NCBI GenBank assembly: GCA_039566865.1
Contig: CM076955.1
Span: 14,901,501-14,965,500, forward strand
DNA length: 64,000 bases
Reading direction: 5' to 3'
From: Aurelia coerulea
Lineage: Eukaryota > Cnidaria > Scyphozoa > Semaeostomeae > Ulmaridae
Below, one piece after another: positions 24,201-36,200 of the stretch (position 1 is its first letter; the number at the start of each line of letters is the position of its first letter). The notes under the pieces are model-generated. The model ran no database searches. It saw nothing but the letters and a program-made list of their open reading frames with translations, and was not told the DNA's origin. The position numbers and the translations under genes are program-made.

Positions 24201-27200
24201 TTTCCTGGCAGTGGGATAAAAATTACGCAGCTGATATTCAAAAATGAGATGTTAATGTATCAGTCAAATGCTAACTTAGATGTAAAGATTTGTTTTTGAA
24301 AATTACCCATCTTTTAGACCAAGAAATTAAGTGGTTTGTATGAGAACGAGAATTCCACGCTCGATTTTGGTCCATGATTTATTACCATTGAGATTTAATT
24401 TCTATTTCGTAGACTGACAATTGTATTGAATTTCAATTTCAATGGCAAGCAAATCATGGAATTGAATCGAGCATGGAATTCTCGTTCCCATACAAACTGC
24501 GTACCAGCATTTTCCTCATTTCTGGGTCTTGATAATGAATGAGTGATTTTACCAAACAAATTTTCACATTTAACTTAACGTTTGATTGATATATTAACGT
24601 TTCAGTTTTGATTGTCGGCCGCATACTTTATATTCCACAGCCTGCCAAACGTGAAGAAACATGTCAAATTTTGTTGACTCGCCTGGTAGTTTAATTTCAC
24701 TTTATGTTATAAATTTATCTTTCTTTTATACACTTTATTGAGATAGTTACCATCAATCCTGTCTTGCTAGCACAGCACCAGGCACTATGTGCCCAGGATC
24801 TCATTTTCGGGAAACAATTCATAACTTTTTCAAAAATTTTCATATATATCCAGGGAAGGGATCATTAGATGCGCAATTGCATGCCCGATTCAGCTGTGTT
24901 CTAACATTTCAGTTTTGAGGTGATCTTGGGGGACTGGGACCTAATCTCGGAAGGAGGTAGCAGCAAAATCATTATTTTCAATTATTTCAATGGAAAGATT
25001 GGATTGAATTGAATTATGAAGTATTATATGGCAAATGAATCAGCAAACAAAGGGCTTCAATTTGATACCGGAATTTCTGGAATTTGATGACATCAGCATT
25101 TTTTTATAATGACATCATTTTGGCTGCCATTTTGAACTAATTAGCTTTTTTTTTTAATTTCTTCCAACTTTTTCAATAAAAACACTGTAAATGATACATT
25201 TGTAATAGGTTATCACCATTTTGCAAGTTATTTTGGTCTCTTATTACATGGAACAAATTAATAGTACAAATGACGTCATCAGAATTGGTTAATTTCTGCT
25301 AAAATATCAGTCCAAAATCGTAATTTTCAATAAAATGATACTCATTCATCAAATATGTTGAAAAATTGAGCCAAAAACTGCTTAAAGTTCATGCAAGATC
25401 TTCTTTCAACACTAATTTAACTTGGAAGCCTGATTTTCAGAGATTTTCAACTTTGTGACGTCATTGTGACGTCACAAGGCGTGGCAGCCACACTCAAATT
25501 ACGCTACCAGCTACAAATTACTTGTTCCGTAACTGTTCCAAGTTGTATTGAGTTCTGGTGAGTCTAAGACAGTTTTCAGAGGAGTGGAAAGCATCCCCCA
25601 TAAATGGTAGCTTGAAAAAGCCCATTTGATTTAGGGTAGCAAATCATATAATCCACGTTTTCGCACGTCTTCGCACGTGAAACTCATTGATTTTTCTATT
25701 CTTGAATGGTTATACTTAGAGGAAAATCTATCGGCTTTGGTGTGAAACACTGTGAACTTTTTAAAAACAGTATTTTAGATGCATCAATTAAAACATGAAA
25801 ATCAAAAGTTGTGTTTTTATGAAATAATCTTAATATTGTAAAAAATCACATTTAATTCCTTAAGCTCGTCTTAAATTAATTTAAAGTAAAAGAAGCTATT
25901 TCCTTTCAGATAAGCCATAGTATAAATGGTTTGGACAAGTATAACAGTTTCAATTGATTTAATAGAAATGAGTAGTTTTTCAGAAGCAGTTGCATCACAT
26001 ATTGGATTCATAACTGAAGATTTTCACAACTTTGTAAATTTACAGAAAAAAAACCATAAGATATTGAAAGAAACGGTTTGCAGTTTCAGGAAGTTCAGAG
26101 CATTGTTAATAAGCGAAAAATTAAGGGAATCAGTTTTGAAAAAATCGATTTTTTAATTGTTTCCAGGCCTGGGCACACAGTGCCAGGACCGACGCTAGTG
26201 GGGGCGGGGGCTGTGGGGATGAGCGCCCCTAGAAGGCCATTTGTCAGAGGTTTTTTACTCTATAAGTTGGATTTTTTGCGATTTACATGCCCACATTTAA
26301 AAGATTTTATTTGAGAAGTCATGCATAGAACATCAATTCATTGAAGTTCAATGATAAATTCTGACGTGAATAGGATATTTTCCCTTCATATTCATCCATT
26401 TTGAAGGCTCCAACATCGAAACTGCAAAATAATTCCAAAATCTAGTCATTATAGAGAGCAGTCATTTTTAATCCTGGTTACCAGGGCGAGAGATAATTTT
26501 ACACAATTAGAGAAAATTTGATACCCTATCTGAAATATAGAAAATGTTTCTGTACCCCACCATATTTCGGCAAAATGGTTTGATAGCCCTATCCAGACAT
26601 TTTTTTTTTTTTTATGTATCATTCATTTAAAAAGTTTACAATGAGTTCTACAATCTACAATACTTGTCTAATTACTATACAACACTACGGGAACGATATC
26701 AAGGGGAGCGAAAAACAATGACTACCCCATGGCCAAAAACATAAGGACATATAACGTTAACCTACATGCAACTAACTGTACACTACGAACGATTACAAAA
26801 CTAATGGATAAAGGATAATATACTAGATTCTGTCTGATATTAGATGTCGTGTCAAGGTTGGGAAGAACTTAAAAAATTTCACGAGTGCGGCTCCAGACAT
26901 CTTTGATTGAGTACGAGAAGTATATATGGACACATGCCAAGTTGTCTAAGGCGATTTTCATACGGTCGAGTGATTCATCATCTCCAGATGTCTGTTAATA
27001 TTTTTTGTAAATGATGATTGATGACTTCATACAAAATATTTCAAGCAAAATCGTTTCGTACCCCATAAAAATTCATCTTGATATTTCCTACCCTTACAAA
27101 ATAATTAAACAAGTTTCATACCCCTGCCAAAATTCCTCCGCGCTGGTACCCAGGTTTGAAAATGACCCTTCCCTAAAGGAGTACATGAGGCTTTTCGTGC

Positions 27201-30200
27201 ATGATTGTAACGTATGTTACTAAAACTGGTGTTTTTGCTGTTTCATTGTTGATTTTGACGTCGGAAAATCCCCAGGGGGGGCACTTAACACATGCACATA
27301 CGGGGAGGTAAGTCCGATATTTTTGGGTCAGAATATTGCCAAAATTGATATTTTTGGGTCAAAATAAATTGAAATTTTGTTTTTGATATTTTTGGGCATC
27401 AAATATTGTCAATATTTTCTAGAAGCAATCCAGGCCTCAATTTGCATTGTTTCAGCATCCTTCATGTTCATTTACAGATGTCAAGGTATACAATGAGCTG
27501 ATATTTTTGGGTTGTAATGAAGCTAAACTGATATTTTTGGGTCTCCTAAAAATTTCTTGGACTGAACCCCCCCCGTATGCGTATGTGCTGAGTGTCCCCC
27601 CTGGGGGAAAATCTTTGTTTTTTGCCCCCTAAGAATTCAAGGCTCAAGGCTGGTATCGGGCTTGCACAGTACGCCAATTTGAAAAAGATTGATGATGTCA
27701 TTCTTTATTGTTGCTTTGTTTTTGTTTTCGTAGCTCAGGAGAACTTGATGACGCTCCCTCGCAAGGCCTTACGATGTGTGGTAAGACACAAGTGAAATTG
27801 CTGAATGACAATGAAATAGAGATGGATGCGATGGAAGAGGATAAATCATTTTCAGATGAATGGTCGGAGTCGGAGTCGGAGTACGTCTGAAAACTACTGA
27901 GTGTCCCAGAAAAATCATACCTAGTGACCCGAAATCCGAGAGGGGGGCACTCATATATTTTTCCATACGGGGACGTGCCGCTGAACAGGGTTAGGGTTAG
28001 GGTTAGGGTTAGGAGGGTTTATCGTGAGGTTTGTTTGTCGCAATATGATGGTTTCAATAAGTAAAAACTGTCCTCATGGAGCCTGAAATGCGATGAATTT
28101 TAACTAGAGCTACCCATTTATGTTCCATATTTTCGTAAATGATATAATTCTGTTTTTTTTTTTTTTTTTATTCAATATAAAGATTTGCAAGAATGAGGTA
28201 CTTAAGGTAACTCTGCTTTCCGCTCTAGTGCACAGCTAGCTGGTGTTTTGCAAAACCACTCTCCTCAGAAAACAGTTAATTTCTCCCATGTTATTCGGCC
28301 TATCGAAAAGCGGTAAAAAGGATGTTGTTCTGTATAATCTGGGCATTCGAAAGATGTATAAATCGCAATGTTTCCGTTAACCCTGGTTTCACAAATCCTA
28401 GTTTAAATCTTTTTGCTAATTTCAGAAAAGTGGATTTATCTCCAAAACTACTCGACAAATGTTCGATTATTTTTGGTTCCATCTTTAGCTAGGTTGCTGA
28501 TCTACAACTTTGCCAAGTCTGATTGAAAAAGCTAGGCTAGATTCCCTGCAATCGAATTTCATATTTCTGTTTACTTTTCGACAGCGAAATGGAGAAACCT
28601 TGGTCAACAGATTAAGCACGCTATGAAGCATGCTTGCCAAAGCTCAGGCTTGAAATAACTTTTAGAAAATGTTCCATTGGCAAACAAATGAACGTCATCT
28701 TTTGGGAACACCATACGCAAGTCTCAAAAGACATCCTTGGTGCGCTTGTAAAAGTATCATTTGCATCTATTGATTAAATATTACTGATTTTTACCAGCAA
28801 CTTCACGAAACCATGCTTTGGGTGTCTTTCGAGACTTTCGTAAGCATTCACAAATTATCAATTTCTTTTTGAGTCCGCAATGAGCATAGATCTTAGATCA
28901 AGAACAAGAACTAAATTTTTTGCAAAAACATTCTACGGGCGTTCAAATCGTTCTGCATGGGCTAAACTGTTGACCAACGCTTTTCCCCTTCGATGTCAAA
29001 AAATAAACAGAAATGTAAAATTCGATTGCAGGAAATCTAGCCTAGCTTTTTCAATCAGACTTGGCAAAGTTGTAGATCAACTACCTAGCTGAAGATGGAA
29101 CGAAAAAAAATCGAACATTTTTCGAGCAGTTTTGGAGATAAATCTACTTTCCTGAAATTAACAAAAAGATTTGAACTAGGATTTGCAAAACCAGGGTTGA
29201 CGGAAACATTGCGATTTATACATCTTTCGATTTCCCAAATTATACAGAACAACATTCTTTTTACCGCTTTTCGATAGGCCAAATAGTATTGGAGAAATTA
29301 ACTGTTTTCTGAAGAGAGTGGTTTTGCGAAACGGCATCTCGCTGTGCACTAGAGCGGAAAGCAGAGTTACCTTAAGACTATACTTACAAACTACTTAACT
29401 ACATAACAAGGATGATAACCCGGGAAGCAAGAACCCATGACTATCCCAGGGTCATTACATAGAGAAAATTTAACTAAAGTTACACCTAAATCTACATTTA
29501 CAAAAACAGCTACATATAAACGATGGTTACTGATAAATACAAACAAACGGAAATAGAAACAAAATGAAAAGGACTTTGTGGCTGTGTGGCGTGAAACAAA
29601 GGTTTAACTTATCTTAAACAAACCGACCTGTTTTGTGGATGAAATCTAAAGTCAGTTCGAGTATACTTTTATTAACGTCATTAGAGAGGTCTTTATCACC
29701 ATATAACAAAAGTTGTACAAGGACGTCGTTAGAAAGGCTATTGATTTCTACAAATGGTCTTAATACTACCGAAACTCCAGCGAAAAGATCTCGTCGTTGA
29801 ATAACAAATGAAGGGCAAAACAACAGAAAGTGCTCCGTGTCCTCTATACCGTCATTCGTTGGGCACATTGGGTTTACGGTGTCCCTGAAATTGTGCTTGA
29901 ATTTATGGAAATTTAGTTTGCTGAGACCGACTCTTATTTGGGAAAGAAACGATAGGCCTATTGGATTATGAATACCAAAGACAGATTTTTCAGGGGGGCG
30001 AATCATCGATAGAAGCTTTGTCTTAAAAACAGCAACAGACGGTGCAAGCCTGATTTCAGGATCAAGTTTATTCCACTCTGAGATGCAGTTTGGATAGAAG
30101 CTAGATTCAAATTTGTCTGTTCTTGCCCTTATTCGCCCAATAGCATCCTGATTGCGAAGGTAGTAGTCCGACTGATGAAGTGGTGGGATTGGCTCCTTTG

Positions 30201-33200
30201 TATACAAGGGGGTAAGATTATTCAAAAACTTATAGAACAAAGTCAGGCGTCTACTCCACCTTCGGGAACTTAGCGATTCCCAGCCAAGCTCTGCGTACAG
30301 CTTTTCGCGAGATGATCCCCTCCATGTTCCTGTTACAGCAAGAGCAGCAGAATACTGAACAGACTCTAGTTTTTCCATTAGATTTGGTAAAAGGATGTTC
30401 TGACTGAATTCACATACTTTCGATGGAATATGATAGATAACATCCCCATAGTCCAGGTGGGGTCGCACATAAAGCTTATATAATTCATTTAGGGTATGCC
30501 TGGGCAGATATTTGGAGAGATATTTTAGCAGGCCAATGCCCTTTCTCGTTTTTGAGATAGCAGATCTAATATGAGCTGAGAAAGTAAGCTTCGAGTCCAG
30601 GATAATACCTAGATGTTTATGTTCATCTACTTTCTTCACGGGTATGTCATTAAAGAGGATAACGGGGTGATCTATTTCATGTCTTTTCTTTGAAAGTAGT
30701 AATTCGACAGCTTGTTTTCGGGGATCGGGATTAAATGACATCCTCCAATCATGGGCCCACTGACTTATCAACTCCAGGTCATGGTTCATATCATCGGCAG
30801 CTGCATTAGGTTCTTGAACAACCGTAAACAACGATGTATCATCGGCAAAAAGCTTAACATTACATTTCAAGTCAGCGGTAAGATCGTTGATATACACAAG
30901 AAAAAACAATGGTCCTAGTATAGAACCCTGGGGCACTCCTGCCAAAATATCTCCCCAATTAGAACACTGAATAATTCTGTTTTGTATCTAGTTCTAGTTT
31001 TTGGTCTTCTCGCAAGTCGACAGAGGATGAAGATGAATTCGATTCAGAAATAGAAGGAATAATATCATCGCTGGAACATCAGGTAGATATACTTTTGCGG
31101 GAAGAAACTTTCACGAATTGGAAAAACGTGAAATGTGAAATGTTCCTGAAGCTTTCCAGGATCGATCTTAAAGGGAAATTACGGGAGTAAACTTTCGCTT
31201 TTGTAATAATGATGATAAATCACGAGAATAAAGATTCGCGAATTTTCTATCATGGGAAATTTCACTGGAATAGATTTTCATCAGCTTCACAGTTAACGAA
31301 ATGTCGCGGAATCAATTTTCGTCAATTTCGGTCAAAATTACGAAAAAGGAAAAAGTTTCTTCCCTCGAATATTTCTTCTTATAAGGCATATTTATTTACC
31401 TTGCCCAATTATTCGGACAGCGGATACCTGTTTGTTCTTCTGCATTCTGACTTCAAATGGGGATCGTAAGCTGCTTGTGTTGGTAAAACAGCAAGTCTGT
31501 TGGCCTGAAAGACTAGATATCTCCTTTTTTCTTAAAGGCTGAAAGAGTAGATATCCCCTTTTTTCTTGAAGGTTGCAAGAGACTTGTTTGTATATATGCA
31601 TGTATAAAAATTTAGCCATGTTAAATTAAAAGTTTGATGTAACATACATTTAGGAAAAATAAGTCTAATTGCAAGTGTACCTTAAAATATAAAAGTCAAA
31701 AATTTAATCTAAAAACACCCCCAATTTAAAACGGGGATAACATTAAAAGTTCAGTGTGACCTTGTTTCCATAATGGTCCCTCCAGAGGTGTCATTGAAAG
31801 GAAAAATTTTCACAAAAGAAAAGAAAAACAATATTCATGTCTTAAGATTTCAGAGTAATGCTGCATTTGCAAGATCGTTTATAGACTGTTCCGTTGCAGT
31901 TTTCAGAATTTTGATAATATATGTATATAGGGGCTGTTTTCTTTATATTGGAGGTCTTTAAAGAATTTGTACTTGATTTTATGCTTGAAGCTGTTGACAC
32001 TCATATTAGACAGGTCAGAGTGTAGACTGTTTCAGATTTTGTGTCCTAGGTAAGAGAGACCATCTTGCCCTGTGTTATTTGGAAGTTCGCTTTAGTTTCA
32101 TTGTGTAGCTAGAAAACCATGGGTGTGTGGGTGTTTTTTCAAATTAAAGAAAAAAAAAAGAAAAAATATGGGTGAATTGTAGCAAACAGAGTATAATATA
32201 ATCTAATATCCTTCAATTGATGTAATCTAATATCCTTCAATAGGATATTGTTGATTTGTTTGATGTGGTTAAAGAATTTGTTTAGGCCAAAAGACCCAAA
32301 GCTCTGGTTTGGAGGTAGACGAAAATTTGAGCTTTCAACATTAATATTTCTGTTTTAAAAGCACCAATACCATCAAATGAGGTAGCTATTTTCAAGTTAA
32401 CTATCGAGGAACATTTTGAAAGTGATTGGCCGTTGATTAAAACTAAATTCATATCGCTGGATCTAACGAAACCTAGGACACCCGGTAATTAGCTGCTAAA
32501 ATCTCTTTGCCTGCAACAGCAATCATTGCAACTCTTCTCCCACTGCAACTCTAGTTCAGCATCGCGGAGAAGATTCCCGCGTATCCAAGGAGATATCCGC
32601 CATCTTCCAAAAAAGTAGCGGTGAGTTGCAGTTAATTAGAGTTGCAGTGGGAGAAGAGTTGCAATGATTGCTACTTTTCTGATCTTTTCTGATCATCTAA
32701 TCATTGATTGTTTTATGCTGGAATGGCAATCAAAGATCTGCCGTTGTTGCCTGTTCCTTAGCAAAGGAATCGGAATCCATGCAAAACTTTAACATCAAAT
32801 GTGTATAATATCCTTACCTATTCTTAACGAATTGCTCAAAGGAAACTTCAGCTATTTTCCCATAATCTCAGAGAGAGCATTTTTGATATCATCATTATTT
32901 TTCACAATTATACCCTGGGTACCGGACTCTCTAACATAAAAACAGAGTTTGTTTTTCTCTCTTTTTTTATGTTAGAGAGTCTGGTGTCTGGTACCCAGGG
33001 TATCACAATTATAGCATTTGTCGACTTTCAGCTGGTTTGAAGATGTGACATGATCAGATTGCAATATCGTGAATCATAAAAGCCACAGACTTTTTGCTTG
33101 GTACCATCTTGTAGACTTTCATAAACTGAGGTTTTCTTGTATTTATCATATATTTTTTCATCAATCGGTTTATAGTTTATGGTGCTTTTAATTATAGTTT

Positions 33201-36200
33201 AAATTTTATATACTACCTCTCGTACATCCTTTCATAAAACACATAGAGCAGTGTAATTCCAAACATAATGATGACATAAAAATGCTCTCTCAGGAATTAT
33301 GGTACCCTGGGTACCAGAGCCTAAAAATTTAAAAAGAAAAAAAAGAAAGAAGAGAAGAAAAAAGATTCTCCTTTTTCTTCTCATTTCTTCTTTTTTCTTT
33401 TTCTTCTTTTTAAATTTTTAGGCTCTGGTACCCAGGATAGAATTATGGCAATTTACCTTCAGTTCTCTTCGAGCGATTCAGTTGAAGAATGGCGCCATAG
33501 CATTTTATACATTTTGTGAAGGCGAAATTGCGTATTTTAGCGCTAAGTGTTGGGATCGCAGGAGAGAGAAGACCTAATCGAGTCCGCGACCCCTTGTCAT
33601 GTCATGACGAGAGGACCCGCCTTACTGTTCTTGATGCAATATCAGAGGATTGCACCACTGTGCCACACCTGGGGGGGGGGTAGTTAGTTTATTTTGCTGA
33701 CGGGATGTGCACTCCTTTCCGGGTATCGTTTTCACCTCTGTTTTCCAACGCCGGGTATGAAAAGAACGACATTCTTCTAAAGCCTGTTGTCAAAATTGTT
33801 ATTTCATTGATTTCGACGAATGTTTAGGTTTTGGAGTATAGTTTTCGATGATCTTTTTAAAGCCGGCTATCACTTCGAGGGAAAAGTTCTAAAACCGTGT
33901 GAAAAAACTTTTTCTTGGAGTGCACACCCCCGTACAATTATAAGTCAAGTAACCCACCTCCCCAGGGTGCCACAACACCTTCAACTGCGCTGTGCCTTTG
34001 CGCCACTATTTGATATTGAAGTACACTCATTTGTTTTTATAAGAAACCGTTTATAAGAAACGGTAGGCTCAATTTTTCGAAAGTTAAGAAACGACCCTAC
34101 GTGGATTCAAAAAGCTAAGAAACTTTTGCAATTTACAGTTCTTAGTTTTCCTATCGCAGTCAAAAATGTTTTGATAGGCCTACTGTAAAGTTGTAGCAAC
34201 TGTTTGCACATTATTTTGAGTGTGAATTATGTTATTGATTTGTTTTGAGATCTTACTAAGTAATTTGGCAGCCCTTTAGGCAAGACAAGATTAACTTAAC
34301 ATTTCTGGCGTTAAAAATATAAGAAACACGTAAGAAACTTTTGGTAGCAAAATGGCCCAAAAACTTAAGAAACTACCTACCAGCCCCGGATCTTAGTTTC
34401 TTATAGAAAAGAGTGTATTGCAAAGATTCGATGCTTATACTCCATTCTATTACTTCTCTCGTCATTCCATTATTGCTGCTTACCTTTTAAAGGGAGTGAA
34501 GGTTGACAAGAGCCAAGACGACGAAGATGTTAAAGAAAAAGCTGCAAATAAAAAGAGAGTTAAGAAATGTTTTAGAAGTTTTATACCGGGTGAGTGGAAA
34601 ATGGCGTAGGGCATTTGACAGTTTCTATTGATGCAATTCATTTCCCAAATTGGTTTCTGTAAGATGCCATTGCAAAGGAAAGGGCTAATGTCTAGATCAT
34701 GAGTGATAGGACAGCAAGTGTGTATCAGTGTGAAACTTAATCAGTAGCGAGCCACCTTAATCAATTGTTTTGTGTGTTTTGAATTTATTTTTACTCGGTA
34801 GTGAGCCACCTTATCGCTGTTTCGTGATTTTGACATTTTCCGTCAGTAGTGAGCCACCCTGAGCAAGGGCAAAAAGACGATTTTTGTGTAGGCCTAAAGT
34901 ACGTGGTGCTTTGGCTTTGACCGTCTCAATTCCTTGGCGTGACAATTAAATATTAAAGTGTTCATTACCTTTATACAATATTCATTCATTTGTGTTGTGT
35001 TTTATCTACGCCTTCATTCCTGTTCTCTGCAATTTAAAACGGTTTGCAGGCCAAATCGATGCACATGTCACATGTGAGCAGAACAAGATTTTGTAATAGC
35101 GGATGTTTCGAGTGCTTCGATTTGGCCTGCAAACCGTTTTAAATTGCAGAGAACAGGAATGAAGACGTAGATAAAACACAACACAAATGAATGAATATTG
35201 TATAAAGGTAATGAACACTTTAATATTTAATTGTCACGCCAAGGAATTGAGACGATCAAGGCCAAAGCACCACGTACTTTAGGCCTACACAAAAATCGTC
35301 TTTTTGCCCTTGCCCTGAGTGCTTATGGTGGATCACTACTGAAAATTTCAAAATCAAAACTCCACTATTGTCAATGTTTGAGATTAATTTGGCCGCAGAT
35401 TAAACAAAATTGAAGAGGTTATGTATTTAGTGAAGAGTTCAGGATGATATAATGGCCATCAAAACCTGCAAAATCCAGTCAACAGGAAATCAAGGGTACC
35501 TTTAACCTTTGTTCATTAAATTTTGCTCCTAATGAAGACAACATTTTCGTAATTGGAAAATGTTTCTTTCAATTGCTTATTATTCATTGAAAACTAAAGG
35601 GAAATTCCTCAAAATTTTCAGAAATTGTAGGTAGATGTATGTGCTATCCAAATATAGAAAATTAAAAAAATGATCGGATGAGACATGTTATCGTCCTGAA
35701 GGGGTACACAAATGTCACAGTTAATGTCACATATCACATTATTATAAACTTAACTCAAGGGTGCCTACCTTGTACTGTTCGCGTGACCTACTGTTCACAG
35801 AGTAATTGGTGTCCTGTGACCCAGTCCTGTTTATCTGTGATTTTCAAATTCTAACGTCTGTTAGTATTGACCAATCAAAGATCACGCTGTCTGATTCCCT
35901 GTGGCCAGCTCGTATAACAGTTGATCTCGTATTACATAAACACCGGAATTTGAAACCACAAAGTTACTCATACGTTATCTCGAGCTTAAGAAGACTGACT
36001 CTGTGCTGTGTACTGCTGGATCACGGTACGGTTCTGGGACACCCTCTGTCCTGGGTCACAGGACACCAATTACTCTACAGTACTGGGAATAAACACATTT
36101 CCTACAAGGTAGGCGCCCTTGCTTAACTGTGCATTTATAGGCGAAAGTTCGAAAGTCTGCAAGTACAATTGTTAATCAGGGGTAAGATGGTACTATAAAG

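Larger units (their letters stand above)
28153..30990 (-). mobile_element. 5'-truncated LINE with poly(A), interrupted by a foldback
   Basis: The antisense insertion ends in a T run at 28153-28169 (its poly(A)) and reaches 30990, next to exon 9. The open frame 29614-30945 continues in frame to about 30988. The foldback 28206-29371 is inserted in its 3' untranslated part. Confidence 0.85.
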
